A stretch of 64,000 nt of DNA, from the NCBI GenBank assembly GCA_030704615.1, contig CM060731.1, positions 8,182,001-8,246,000 of the forward strand, written 5' to 3'. The notes below the pieces were generated by a model. The model saw nothing but the letters and a program-made list of their open reading frames with translations. It searched no databases and was not told the DNA's origin. This stretch comes from Takakia lepidozioides. Its lineage: Eukaryota; Streptophyta; Takakiopsida; Takakiales; Takakiaceae. The position numbers and the translations under genes are program-made. Shown here one piece after another: positions 13,839 to 25,583 of the stretch; within the stretch, counting starts at the first letter, position 1; the number at the start of each line of letters is the position of its first letter.

Positions 13839-15160
13839 CTAGTCTTCAGTAGCAGCTGTAGGATTGTTGTCAGAAACTGTAGGATAGCCTTCAGGAATTG
13901 TAGGTTTTGCAAAAGCTGTGCTTAGTACCTGTGTTAGTCCAAATATGGCCTGGACCATGCTCCTTTGTGTGATATTGATTTTTTGGTCACGCATTTTGTA
14001 GTACTCCAACTGCTTTTGCACAATCTGGTCATGTGCCTTTGCACGTTTCTCTTCAATCTCCAAATTTGTAGTGCGAATGCGATCAATTGATTCAACGAGC
14101 AGTCTACTTTCTTTCTCAGTTGCTTCGACCATGTTCTTATGGACAAAAGATGACTTCTTCTTAACTCCAGTACTGCCAGTAATTGGACGTGTAAGAGTAG
14201 GTTGGCTTACAATGCGGACAGATGAATTTGATGTATCTGAAAGATCTGGTTGCCGAATTGCATCATTCATTTGCTCCTGGAAGCTACTGCATCGAATTGG
14301 GTCCTCACGAGTTCCTGACTGTGGCATGCCAACATTGTCCAATTTTGGCGGAGGAGATGGGATTGCTGAATAGGGTGTTGTTGCACCGTGTCTAGGGGGA
14401 ACAATGGGCTAAGGTGTAACTTGATTGCTGCGTCTTAGATTATTCGCAGTTCTAGGTAGAAATGACCGGTTCACAGTCTCATAAGCTTCAGGCTCCACAC
14501 CTTGAGGAATTTGGTTGCAGGTACCTCCATTTGAACATCTCTAGCCTGTTGTGGAGACCCTTGCAACGGAGGAATGTACTTCATGGTGTCATGTGAATCT
14601 TCAGCATGAACCACTTCCGGAGAAATGTAGACACCATCTCCTTCTTGCATCAAATCACGTGCATGTGGAGGATTAAAGATTGGTCTGCTCCCCATAAATG
14701 CGTCTATCAGCTCATACATTGAGTGACTATAATGTCGAGGAAGATTGAAAGCCAGCTTGTCTGCAGGGGTCATGATCCAATATTGTTCATTATGACCAGT
14801 CCCTTAGTGGTAATCATAGATCCTCTTTAAATCCCATAGAGAGCCCCTCACTTATCTTTGCAGGCAGATCCATTTCGTTGTTGAGGGGAATTTCCATCTG
14901 CCATTTGAAATTGGTCCCGAGGATCCACTTGATCTAGGGTTGCAATGTACTCATCCTTTTTGGCCTTGATCAAAGACAAAATCTCCGTGTGCTCCTAGTT
15001 GGGCTGCCCTGGTCTTTTTGCACGACAATCCGAAGAGTCTGATTGTGCGGGTTGGTTTTCAACGACATTTCTCTTGGCCCTCCCACGAGAATCTCGTCCT
15101 CTTCCTCTACCTCTGGATGCGTTGGTTCTGGATGCGTTCAAGGTTCTTGTAGGTGTCGTT
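13839..15160 (-). pseudogene. Myb/SANT-like partner protein of Harbinger element, decayed
   Basis: Second gene of the element, read on minus. Pieces in order: a basic Arg/Gly stretch and PNWEHTEILSLIKAKKDEY (about 15160-14920), the start of a Myb/SANT (trihelix-like) domain; a joined segment RIYDYHKGTGHNEQYW and MTPADKLAFNLPRHYS (14830-14700); and the C-terminal coiled-coil half from MDNVGMPQSG (14342) with EATEKESRLLVESIDRI, ending at 13839. Stops and frameshifts separate the pieces, for example near 14810 and 14470. In this family the Myb-like protein binds subterminal DNA and brings the transposase to the nucleus. Convergent orientation relative to the transposase is as expected. Confidence 0.7.
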
Positions 15161-15834
15161 TCCTACTGGCAGCGCATCTATAGCTTCCATCGCTGGGAAA
15201 TTGTGACAATGAAGAGTACAAAAATTGTTACAAAGTCAGCCTGTTGGAGAGAGAAACATAGCATGTGAAAAAGAAGGGAAGATCAGAGGGCATGCATGAG
15301 CTCAGTGGCGGGGCCTCTTGGTGGGGGGGGCAGGGTTCAAGAAAAGATGCCCATAACGTCGAGATATGGGACCCATTTATGGGGTGTTACATTAACATTT
15401 CAAACTACATGGAAATTGACAAATTGCAAATATTTTGCTACCAATGGATGTTAGCTATTGTTGGAGTTACCATTTTTCTAGAACTGACTGCCACATAGGC
15501 ATCCACGTGGGATGCAATGTTAGTAAACACTGTTGGTGTGGACTCGAGGGCGCAACCTTCCATAACTTTTACTTATCGTCAACTTAGCTCCAGTTGTGGC
15601 CTGGCCTTAAAACTTGGAAAATTTTCCTGAGAAGTGCCTAATTGCTCGATTTCTATTTTCAAAACCATTATGTTTTTTTAAAAGAAAATTACCTCAACAA
15701 TAGGGTCGACTGTAATACATGCTTAATGTTTGGAAATTCCCTAGGTGAGGTGTAAAAACGAATCTGCCTAATAATATTCCATTCTTATTAATTATTAGGC
15801 AGGGAAGTGCCTAATAAGCTAGGTAAGTACGGTA

Positions 15835-16540
15835 TATTTACTGACCGCCCCGTACCCTGATGAGACTGGTCAGATCTGCAGCACTGAACGTTCCAGTCCT
15901 GCCTCCGATCCTTTAGCCTAACCAGAGTTGGTTATCAACTACGTAATGCACTGCCGTGCGCATCACGCTGACGTGGCAGGTTTTGATTGCGTACGAGGAG
16001 GCCTGCTATTTCCTGTAGCATGTGTCCTTCTTGTCATCTCGTATTTTGTGTCCTTCGTGTGTCCTTTATGGCTGAAAGACCTACTCATCCTTAGTGGCAG
16101 TGACATTACGTCCTGTAGCGCACTGGAGCGCGACCTCTACGGGCAGTAGCAGGTCGCTGTGACTGGCTCGACGCTCCCGCGTCTCGCCACGCACAGCTCC
16201 TGCTAGTGCGCTACCTAGTACATACCAGGGCTGCTGATACATAAACTGAATTTCAAGGATGGATTTTTGTTGCCATAGCCATGCGGGTAATTTGTTTCTG
16301 ACCCCAATTGATCAAAATTGCTGGTTGGTGTAGACAGGAGCGACCCAAAACTACAAACCAGAAAAGGTTTTAGTGGAACTAACAACCCCAGTTAGGATAA
16401 CAGGACAAGTGTTACTGACAGACGGTGGCTGCTCCCATAGTATATATACGTCTCCCCAGTCACTACAGCATCACAAACCTCTCTCGTTATTCGTCTGTGC
16501 GATTTGCTGCCTCTCTTCGCTCGCGCTTGGTGAAGTTACG
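15835..16540 (+). promoter_or_regulatory. Upstream region of lipid-transfer protein gene
   Basis: No gene. This is the presumed promoter of the plus-strand LTP gene. A strong TATA box TATATATA lies at 16441-16448, about 95 bp before the ATG, which would place transcription start near 16475 and leave a 65-70 base leader. Confidence 0.5.
16441..16448 (+). promoter_or_regulatory. TATA box of LTP gene
   Basis: TATATATA in a GC-moderate context, in the right orientation and distance for the downstream gene. Confidence 0.6.
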
Positions 16541-16900
16541 ATGGCAAAGATGCAGACCTTGGGTGCCTTCCTGGCAGTGATGGTGGTCCTGGCTATGGTG
16601 TCCAGCGCTTCCGGGCAGTGCACATCTGAGCTCGAAGACCTGACTGATTGCCTTCCTGCCGCCACGACGGGCTCCCGCCCCTCTCCTGTGTGCTGCTGGC
16701 AATTGGATAGGCTTGGCTCCAGATTGGAAGCTTTGGAGTGTATTTGCAAAGTATTTAAATCCCAAGGAGCAATAGATCTAGAACCTGACGGTTACGTTCA
16801 GGATGCCTTGGCACTTCCCGATGGTTGCCACCCAACTAGAGAACCGGAGGGTCGATTCTCTTGCCCACGTAATCGCACTTTCTTCTCCCCTGTTGTGTAG
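16541..16900 (+). CDS. Non-specific lipid-transfer protein-like (8-Cys motif)
   Basis: Secreted small protein of 119 residues. Residues 1-26 form a signal peptide (MAKMQTLG, hydrophobic core LAVMVVLAMV, cleavage after SSASG). The mature part has all eight cysteines in the order C, C, CC, CxC, C, C with spacing X9, X13, X14, X1, X26, X11, the four-disulfide fold of plant nsLTP/protease-inhibitor/2S-albumin proteins. These bind lipids in a central cavity and act in cuticle or wall assembly or defence. The start at 16541 is chosen because it begins the signal peptide and follows the TATA box; the open frame extends further up to 16373 without a second signal. No intron and no GPI-anchor tail: the C-terminus is short and polar. 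Confidence 0.85.
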   Translation: MAKMQTLGAFLAVMVVLAMVSSASGQCTSELEDLTDCLPAATTGSRPSPVCCWQLDRLGSRLEALECICKVFKSQGAIDLEPDGYVQDALALPDGCHPTREPEGRFSCPRNRTFFSPVV

Positions 16901-18225
16901 TTTGTTTCTCGGCCCTTCATGAAACAGTGAAAGTGTTATTTGAGTTTGAGCATTTTTCACTAATCCTTCTACTTCGGTTTCAGCATCAATATCCAGGCTG
17001 GAGCTAAGTGAGACGTAGGTTTGACATCCACAGTATCAAGAGGTGGCAGAAAGTGGAGCAATTGCTGGGTGGACAAGCGATCAGTGTCCGTGGTAGAAGC
17101 TTCCTCAGCCTGACGACTTAATACAAATAGCGGGTTCTTATGTACTACGAAGGAAAAGATATGTAGAGCTGTGGTGAGGACAGCCTCCAGCGGCTATGTA
17201 TTGTGGTTGTATCAGCCCTTGTTATGCTCCTCTGGTCTCTTTTCTTTCTAGCACGATCTGCCCTTCCGTTTCAGGCCAACTGAAGTTTTCACTTCCTCGT
17301 TTTCACGTCTATTTTTGATATGCAGAATTCTGGCGTTCAATTTCTTTTTCCCTCTATCATCTTCCCCGCACACAGTCTCCAATTAACCTTTGGCCTAAAC
17401 AATAACGCAAGAGCTCATGGACTCTGGGCAGATTATCGGACTGAATGCCAATTGAGAATTCACAATGACTCTTGTCACATGCTAAGTGCTCATAATATCT
17501 TTTCACATTCCTAACCATGTACGATTGCGTGATAGCACCTTACACACAACTTTCTCTCGAGTTTCAGCAAACCAAAATTCCCTCGACAGGATCAGTATGA
17601 ATTCCCTAACGGCGGTGCATGGTACTGGAACACATCCAGTCCTCCCAGGCCCCACGCCATGCATGATTCTCTCCTGTATCCACTTATATTCTCCACTCTT
17701 GGCACTTTCTCGATGCCTCCTTCAGTTCACAGCCAGTATCTACAAGTCTTCTGCCAGAGAGAGAAAGAATCCCTAATCTCTTTTTTCTATACACTTTTTC
17801 TACCTTTATGATATGGCCATCATCTTGGTCTTTTGAAATCAGCCACCTCCTGCTACTCCACGCAGCAGCTTTTGTCTTCTTACATGACACATAGGCTGAT
17901 CAGTTCAACGCTCCCCAAATCCTGTCACAGGTTCAAATCTCCAGGATCGTTATATAGCCCTTTCAATTGTGTTCTCAGCAATAGCTTTTGCAGTTTGTGT
18001 GTGCGAAGCTTAAATACGTATAGTAATTATTAGGCACGAACGAGTTATACTGAAACTTTGACAAGGAAATGATCAACTCTTGCCCTCTTTGGGAATCCCT
18101 TAGGGGCTTTATCTTGTGGCATATTTGGAAGATGCGTTGTTATGTCCTGTTTCAGAATTCCTCACCCTCTTTGCTAAGAAGGTGCTCTTCTTAGCTCACT
18201 CAGATCTCCTGTCTGAAGCAAGGAA
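16901..18225. other. No gene recognised
   Basis: 3' flank of the LTP gene and spacer. A tRNA-like B-box GGTTCAAATCT near 17930 has no good partner arms. Short frames lack recognisable domains. Confidence 0.5.
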
Positions 18226-18912
18226 ATGATGGAATGTTCAAGATTGTGGCAGCTTTGTCAAAATGTGGTTGCAGGAGGAGGAGACAGCTCCTCGCTGCCT
18301 TTGACAACACATGGGGAAAGAATGATAACTTCTGCAGGAGAGTCTCAGATTCCCGGGTCATCTGGAAAGAAGAACTGCCATCCTGCTGGAAGCTCTGGTA
18401 GCGCTTTGCCCTCTCCCCTGGAAGCTGAAGATGTGGAAGTCAACTGGAGGCATAAACGAAGCCTTAGGAAGGGTAAATCAAAGGCTCACTTGTCCTTTGA
18501 TGTCCCCAAGAGGAAGCGTGGTAGTATGCTGCAGTAGATCTGCTGTTAAGTAGTGCTACTGTTTGTGAGGCGATTTGGTTAGCTCTCTGATTGTACTGTC
18601 GCTGCTCTCGGTCAAGAGCGGTGTGGTTTAGTGCTGCTCTATAAGTGGTGCTGTGTTTTGTGGTGCTATTATAGTAGACCTGCTGGACTTCTCAGACCTG
18701 GCTGTGCTCCAACCTAGAGCCATGCCTGGTGCTTCTCGTCTTGGTCTCTCCTTCTATTAGACCTCTCCTCTGTTACGATCTCTTTGTTATCTAGTTACGA
18801 GTGGCACCTCTTTCCTCAGCCTTATGGCTCTTTGTAAGGTTATTTTTTCCTTACCTCTTTAATAAAGTTTACCAGGGCTACAATCCCCCTGTTCGTTAAA
18901 AAAAGAAAAAAG
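18226..18912 (+). mobile_element. Probable 5'-truncated LINE 3' end
   Basis: A region ending in CTTTAATAAAGTTTACCAGG (AATAAA at 18861-18866), about 35 bp of GC-mixed sequence and an A-rich tail (18898-18911). This arrangement is typical of plant LINE tails. The upstream part (a frame of 103 codons from 18226 with a basic patch KRSLRKGKSKAHLS) is unidentified. Orientation is plus, opposite to the next RT remnant, so it is a separate insertion. Confidence 0.4.
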
Positions 18913-19707
18913 ATCAATAGTTTTGATTAAATACTTACGTGGACTGGTTCGTCATCACTGCAGTCATTGGAAAGTACATGTGCATATGTTTTGTCTGAAT
19001 TCGGTACATCATAACTTCCCCATACCTTCTCATGGGATTGTGATTTCTATGAGTGGTCTATCTGGGAAGTCTCTTTTAGACGTGTGTCGAGCGGAACTGG
19101 GAAGTTCTGGGAATGAAATGTACCGTGCTCCGAGACTGCCAGCAAGCTAAACCGAGCTGCTAGGGATAATTGGGTGGAAGTGGGGAGAGCAGAAAAGGGG
19201 ATGGGTCAAGGGAAGGAAGAGGTGAAATATATCCAGAGCCCAATCACAGCCATGGGAAAGATTTGAAAAAAGTGAGGTAGCAATAATTTCTTAAGTACAG
19301 CAAACGTAGAGAGTATGAAAATTTCGAATGAGTCTTGCATATTTGATGACCAATCTTATACTACACGATGCAAAGATTACAGGTTGCCGCAGTGCAGCGA
19401 CTACTTGAAATTCCATCAGAGAATGTAGCATTTGTGTACTTCGTTACAGGGAACTCTCCAAGTTAAACTAATTCTTGACGATTCCATACCAACCCTTTCT
19501 CCTGGCATGGAGCTGAAGCTTATTCTTTGCAAAATCAGGGAGATCTTCTCTACCTCTCTTCCCCAATTTGCTTTATCTTCAGACTCCGCGGTGTTCTTTG
19601 GCTCCCGCGTGCATCAATCTGCCTCCAATAAGAAGCTTTTCTTTGTTCAAGTTCTTCCTGTCATTCTTCATGTTTTCCTGTCAGAAGGGGATCTCGGGGA
19701 ATGGATT
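18913..19707. other. No gene recognised
   Basis: Spacer between two LINE remnants. No supported feature. Confidence 0.4.
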
Positions 19708-20660
19708 CTAGGGACTTAGCCTGGTTGGAGTTAAAACCGATATTGCAGATGCGTACTCGAAGGCAGGTCTAATAACGCGACAAAGCATGGTTTTCTTGAC
19801 TTCAGAGTTGATCCCTCTGCAGTGGAAAAATTTAGTGAGACCCAGCAATTTGCGCTTTGCCAGTTTGAACAACTTTCTGAATATGTGCATCCCAGTTACA
19901 GTTGGAGAACTCAACGCCCAGGTATGTGTAGGAAGGGAGGACTGGAATCTCTTAGCTACCCCATTGCCACTTGAGATCACTTCCTCCCTCTCCCCTGTCG
20001 TTGAATGCCACTGCTGTTCATTTACTAACGTTAGCCTCTAGCCCCCAAAGGTCAAAGTATCTCTTCGCGCAATCAATCAACCCCTGGAGGTTGGAAGGAG
20101 TCTCCCCTATGCCTGCGAAGTCATCCGCAAACATAAGGGCTGATATGGTGGCATCACCCACCCTTAACCCAAACCCCTCACTTTCCACATCCTCGAGGAG
20201 TTGATTGATGAAAACATTGAAGAGCATAGGGGAGAGGGTACATCCTTGAGCTACAGCTTGGTCTATGTCAAAGAAGTTAGACTTCTGTCCATTAACAGTG
20301 ACACAACTTTTGTGTGAGCATACAAGTTATGGACAACTCTCCAAATCTTTCCCTTGATCCCACAGAACCAGAGGCGGAGCCATAGACCGTCTCTCCACAC
20401 TGTGTCATAAGCCTTTTTGACATCCAAGAAAAAACAAAAGTGGGTTTCCCTTCTTTTTTCCTTCCCTGGATAATCTGGTTAGAGTGAAGATATGATCCAC
20501 ACAGCCCCTGTTTCGCCAAAAGCCAGCTTGGCCTTCGTGGAAACAACCTCTTGAAAAAAGGTGCATAGAAATGATAAGATACACAAGATTTGAAATCCTC
20601 AATCACCACCAGAGAGAGTGAAAGAGAGGCAGACCTCTGATTTGAAGAGCTTCTCATACG
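19708..20660 (-). mobile_element. LINE reverse-transcriptase remnant
   Basis: Minus-strand pieces of a non-LTR retrotransposon RT in N-to-C order but different frames: GQAGFWRNRGCVDHIFTLTR and a Lys-Ala-Tyr-Asp-type finger/palm segment (20600-20390), then MLFNVFINQLLEDVES with the catalytic LMFADDF (20227-20020), then the thumb segment KKTMLCRVIRPAFEYAS (about 19840-19790). The Asp-Asp catalytic pair is intact in the fragment, but stops and frameshifts separate the parts. The endonuclease and 5' parts are missing upstream. Confidence 0.8.
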
Positions 20661-21914
20661 ACCGAACCTCCACCTTCAATGGCTCCACGTCAGGCGACAG
20701 CCACCCAGTGTAGCACACCCTACAAGAAGAATGTTCGGAAGAATTCTGTGACATATTTGCAGCTTTCAAGGGAAATGGATGATCTATGGTGCAAATACGT
20801 TAACTTTAATAATTCTGAAGCCATCCGCATCAGACAAGAATGAGGAATGCGCAGTCGGTGCTCAGCACGGATTTCTTCTTACGAGATCGCACGCCAATTC
20901 TTGGTCTGCAGAGACGGGATAATTCAACATGGATTTCTTCTAAAGAGGTCGCCCAGCAATTCTTGGTCTGGAGACGGGAAACATTAACCCCTTTCCAAGA
21001 AAGCAAGCCATGTGAGAATTCTAACTTAAGAACATCGCTTCCGCCACAAAGCAACGAAATCGGGTGGGAAGTCCTATCTCGCATCTAATGGCGAGATCTG
21101 TGAAAGTATTAGACGGATGCACGAGGTTTTCTGGGCACCATGGAGCCATGAGAACAGTTGGTGACCAACTACATCACCTGGAGAATAGGCTACTAATACA
21201 GAGTTTAATAGTTTTATAGCTAATGAAATCAGCTAGAAGCACATGCTCATGAGTTCCTCGCTCGAAGAGATTGGAAGAGAAGGTTCTGTAGCAGGGGTAT
21301 TTCATCCCAGCTGAATGTACAGGTCGCAATCACCAATATTTCAGGCACCCTGCACATCATGTGTATTGAGCTTTAGTCTACTAGCCTGCAGATTGCTGAA
21401 CATGCGTTCGTACAGAGCTCTCTAGTTTGCAGTAGCAAGAGCGCACTGCTACTTTGGGTACCTTTCTAACAACTGGTAATCTATCTGAGTCAATCTTCGG
21501 TTCATGAACCAATTTGAATCAATTGGATTGCTGTAGTTTCTTCAAGTATCAACTGGTTGGAAGTATACTATCTAGTCTTTACCAGACAGACGATCTCTGC
21601 TTCTCTTGGCTCTGATCTGCCCGTTACACATATGTTTGGTCAACAGTACAATGCTTTCTGCGGGTAAAGACCCGGTGTAGGTGTCATAGATATCATTTTC
21701 TGGACTATGGCGATTTGTCAAGTCTTGAAGGCAATTCTGATCGCTGCAGTGTCAAATAATTTTCTGCACTTGATGAATTTAGCGTGCTTTGCACGAACAG
21801 TCTACGCGCGGGAGTCTTTTGTTTAGTTACATGATCTAGTAGACCTCCTAAATTGTTGCTGTAGTTTAGGATCCCTTGCTAACATGCTCACGTAACGTTT
21901 CTCCATCGTAGAGC
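20661..21914. other. No gene recognised
   Basis: Spacer between the LINE remnant and the 3' end of the UDG-like gene. It holds an imperfect direct repeat of about 50 bp (20869-20919 and 20931-20979) sharing CAATTCTTGGTCTG. Nothing else is supported. Confidence 0.5.
20869..20979 (+). repeat. Imperfect 50-bp direct repeat
   Basis: Copies at 20869-20919 and 20931-20979 start GGATTTCTTCT and end AGACGGGA, separated by 11 bp. Confidence 0.7.
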
Positions 21915-23314
21915 TCACGATCTCGAGACAGTAAGAGATCCGAGGGCTGAAGAAAGGTCATCACTGGAGTCATCGGAATCATTTAGCGTGGAGGAAGAGC
22001 CAGAGCTTGAGCTTGAGCTGAGCTCAAGCGGCAAGCTTGAGTGAGCTCCTGGACTTAGTTTGGGCCTGAAGTGGAATCCTCTACCAAGCAGGCTGCAAAG
22101 TGCGCCCAGCTCACTCTCTCCTGAGCTGCGTCCCTTTGCCATGGTCAGAAATGGCAGTTGCCGTCTTCTATACACCCACGACGTGCGCGCAGGATGATAC
22201 AACTCATGAATGTGAAGCGTCCAGTTGGCGGGACTCTGGGCTTCGAACAACTTCTTCAGTAACTGAGCACAGATTTGTGCTTCGTTTCCGAGTGCCACCA
22301 CAGTCGTACTCCCGGAACTTTCTGTTCCAGCACCAAGGTGGAGCAGCTTGGATAATGTCTCGGCAAGCACATTCATTTGCTCGTTATCTCTTATGGTGAG
22401 ATTTTGAGTCGTTCTTTTCTTACCCTCTCTGCCTAGGGGCAGGGCATTGACAGAGATGACACCTTTATCTTTCAATTGCCAACAGTCGCGTATTGCTATT
22501 AGCACATCTGCTGCCTCAACTTCGCAACAGAGGCCGATCTCATGGGCCATGGTATCCGCCGAAGCAGGAGGCTCATATGTTGTCGCTCGCCTACATAAGC
22601 TCTCGTCATAGGCAAATGCAGCTGCATATTCTGGGGCTACATCTGGGTTCTCCATGTAAGGGCTGGGTGACTTCCCAATGATAATGCCTCTTATGGGTAG
22701 TGCCTGGTGCCAGAGTAAAGCGTAATCCGCAGTTTTCTTTCGTAGGGTTCCTGGTACCCAAGGCTGATTGTTTGGATCGTTGTAGTTTCTGTTCAGGCCT
22801 GATTCTGCGACGTAATTTACGCATATGGCTCTGGCTTCTCTCACTCGCACCGAAGTAGCCATTTCGTCTCCAAACCTGCACTACGTCAACATTTAGGATC
22901 TACTTGCAGAACTTCAGAATTCAACAGCCATGCACAAACTTCAATATGGTCAGAGAAAGCTCCACAGCACAAGCTTTCCCTCCGGTAGTCTTACCAGCGG
23001 GATGTGATGTCTACGATATCCGTGGGGGAGGGAGACAAAATGAAGTTCAAACTTGCTAGGGAGAAAACCTCAAGATCGGGCTTGGCTTTTCCCAGCTGCC
23101 TTTTAATGTTGTTCCTCAAGAAATGCGACTCCTCTTTCTCAACAATGCAGCCCTTAACGTGCAGAACGCGAGAGGGAGAAGCTACTGCATAACTGTGCAG
23201 AGGATGATGCAATTGAAGAGGTGATAAGTTATGGTCCAGACTCCAGACGCAAGCTGGCCGCTTATAACTTTCCAAGTTGAAAAGTAACTGGAATATGAAA
23301 AGCCAACTGATCAC
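21915..23314 (-). CDS. Uracil-DNA-glycosylase-fold-like protein, two exons
   Basis: Proposed exons 22995-23314 and 21915-22875, joined by a 119-bp GT-AG intron (donor CTG/GTAAGA, acceptor GTGCAG/GTTTGG) that keeps the frame; the spliced product is 426 residues. From the ATG at 22862 alone it would be 315. Motifs appear in the order of the UDG superfamily: GIIIGKSPSPY (about residues 170-180, where UDG has Gly-Gln-Asp-Pro-Tyr), an EPPASADTM segment (where UDG has Pro-Pro-Ser), KDKGVISVNALPL (strand before Leu-Asn), TVVALGNEAQ, and LYHPAR (where UDG has His-Pro-Ser). The catalytic Asp position is Ser, so ordinary uracil excision is doubtful. A Ser/Asp-rich acidic tail covers the last 40 residues. 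The upstream exon (GCIVEKEESHFLRNNIKRQL) looks protein-like, but its start is uncertain. Viral-type or host origin unknown. Confidence 0.55.
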
Positions 23315-23624
23315 GATGACGAAAACTCGTGCACCTGAAAGGTCACAGGTCTCTCAAGTAACTAATGGCGTACCTTCCCTCGATTTCATGGATGCTATGG
23401 AACCCGCAGTCACACAAAGAATCGTTGAATGATCTTCATCTCTTCCCTCTGGACTTCTACACGCTCTGTTTTGGTTCTTTCCACCAGGCGATGTCTGTGG
23501 TTCTGTTATGATTATCCCATGTTCTCTCGCTCCCCAGTCACACGAGAAAATCCCTTCCAGTTCCTTTTTCGTCCATGTCCCTTTGACACGGTGATGCCTC
23601 CTTCACAGAGATTCTCAGCTTCTT

Positions 23625-24430
23625 CTAGCCTCTCTCTACATTTGATCTCCAGTTCTCTGGTCTGGTGATAAGTAGCATCATTTTCTCTACCTCTTTTGGT
23701 CCTCTAGCAATTTCAACCCCACACAATCTTTTCAGCTCATCATACCATAACTTCCCTGACAAGAAACCATAGCAAGACTGGTGTGAAAGAAATTGAAAGT
23801 GACGCCAGAAACCTGATAGGGCATGAAGAGGCATCTATTTGCTTTGCATGGGGGTTTTATATTGTTGAGTCTAACTCAAAAATGGCCTCAAGGAGTACAA
23901 ATCTTTCTCGTTCTCATAAATAAAGCTCCCTTCTCCACCTTCCAAACGAAAGGCAGTAGCCCTTTGGGCTGAAGTGACACCATAAGTTACACTTGCTTCG
24001 GCAAAAGTCTTCCTTTCTTCTAAAACTCCCTTCATTCTTCTCACTTTACCATGTCCCGTGGGTCCCTCTACCTCCTGTGGCTCAAATGAATTTGGTCTTC
24101 TGGTCAATGAAAATGTGGTCAAGAGTGGATCTGTTGCGACGGAAACCAGCTTGTCCCTTAGCCCGTATGTGAGAGGAGGGAGCGACACAAACAAGAGAAG
24201 AATGAGAGAGAGCCAATGTGACCCAGAGCTTGCCTGCTAGGTAGACAATAAGGATACCACCAGGTAGAGCAGCAATTGTAAGGTAAGACAGCGGAGCCAC
24301 ACTCAGCAATGAGTCCCCTTAATTGAAAGGGTGTGCTCTGCTCTCCATACAGCCTCCAAAAGGGATTCTCCTGTCTTGCCACCAGCTGCCATGGATAAAT
24401 TCTTTGTCTCTCTTGCGCCCATCTGAGCAT
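23625..24430 (-). mobile_element. Second LINE-like remnant
   Basis: Minus-strand fragments in several frames. The clearest is GQAGFRRNRSTLDHIF near 24160-24110, the same RT finger motif as in the 19.7-20.7 kb remnant. Flanking frames (24158-24430 and 23871-24194) are not continuous and have no further diagnostic motif. Confidence 0.45.
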
Positions 24431-25062
24431 AGCAAGTAATATTTATTGTAAGGACTAAGGACCCCTATTATTTCAAGGTTGCTAACATTGTATATCATAC
24501 CTCTATTCTCAGTGTATCCAACTATTTAAACAACAATGCCATTGTGAACTCCCAGTGTCATTTGGACCTTAGGTGAATAGGCAGCGTAATGAATGTGAGA
24601 GAGATGTGAAACCCATGCTGACAATGCAGATTGTAGCACCATAGCTCTCAATCTCCCCACTTTGTCCGATGGGAATTGAGGCCACTGAAGTCATTAAATT
24701 TCCTTCTTTCTCTCTCACGGACCCACACACACAGTTTCCTTCTTTCTGTCTCGCAGCTGTGAGATAAGGGAGATCCGAGTGTTTTTGTGGCGGTTCCTGA
24801 TTTCGTATACACCTTCAGCTGCGAAGATTCTACATGCTTAGCAGCTCAGCCGCAGGAAGCACTCCATCTACAAGTGACCTATGGAGGTTTAAAGTGATGA
24901 AACCCTGTAAGATTTTATTTACAACATGTACAATGGGCGAACATACAGAAGATGAGAAGTTCCCAAAAAGGGGGGGAAAGAAACAAGAAACAAGAGGAAG
25001 AAAACAAAGCTATAGTAAGCTACGCAACTAGGAAGAAAACAAAAAGCTATAATAGGCTACCA

Positions 25063-25138
25063 GAATGATCCTCCCAACCAACATCAAGGCAAAGAGATAA
25101 GAATGACCCTCCCAACCAACATCAAGGCAAAGAGATAA
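25063..25138 (+). repeat. 38-bp tandem duplication
   Basis: Two adjacent 38-bp units differing by one base, each containing CTCCCAACCAACATCAAGGC. Confidence 0.9.
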
Positions 25139-25428
25139 GCAAAGTGTTACGCATAGGTGGAGGATGAGATGACGCGGAGCCAGCCACATCAGCCCGATGC
25201 AAAATAGATATGGCTTGTGCTCTATGCAAAGCAACTAAAACACGTTGCCGATAGTATGCGACAAGGACGGAGGCATGCGGGATGCCAGTGGATCTGTTAA
25301 AGTGGTTAACAGCCTTGCACACCAGCAACAAAAATTTATTGCTACAAGAACGACACGAGATTATTTTTCGAAAGGACCCAGAAAGTGATGGCTTGGGAAT
25401 TCGACCTCAGTATCCCATCAAACCCATT

Positions 25429-25437
25429 AAACCCTAA
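25429..25437 (+). promoter_or_regulatory. Telo-box
   Basis: AAACCCTAA about 150 bp upstream of the DIM1 ATG. This motif is common in promoters of plant housekeeping and translation/splicing genes. Confidence 0.5.
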
Positions 25438-25583
25438 TCGAGCGCAGAAGGCGAGAGAGGAAGACAAGAAGAGCTTGCAGAGCTCAAGGGAGGTAAAGGA
25501 AGGAGTGTGGAGAGGTGAAACGAGGGTCGGTGAGAAGGGGAAGAGTGGGAAGAGTTTGTGTGGGGCTTAGGAGGACAGAGGAG

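Larger units (their letters stand above)
11927..15834. mobile_element. PIF/Harbinger-like DNA transposon, 3.9 kb
   Basis: The termini are perfect 27-bp inverted repeats (11927-11953 and 15808-15834), beginning TACCGTACTTACCTAGC. Inside are the two genes of a Harbinger element in convergent arrangement: a DDE transposase on plus (12365-13704) and a Myb/SANT-like DNA-binding protein on minus (13839-15160). Both carry stops or frameshifts, so the copy is probably inactive, yet the ends are identical, which suggests recent movement with help from another copy. The expected 3-bp TWA target duplication is not obvious; flanks read ATTC on the left and TATT on the right. Confidence 0.85.
24431..25583. 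other. Spacer and DIM1 promoter
   Basis: No gene to about 25380. It contains a 38-bp tandem duplication (25063-25138). The last 200 bp form the promoter and 5' UTR of the downstream DIM1-type gene, with a telo-box at 25429-25437. Confidence 0.5.

Noticed and set aside
17881-17945. tRNA-like sequence with GGTTCAAATCT B-box
   Set aside because: No acceptor or anticodon stems can be paired and no tail follows; probably chance.
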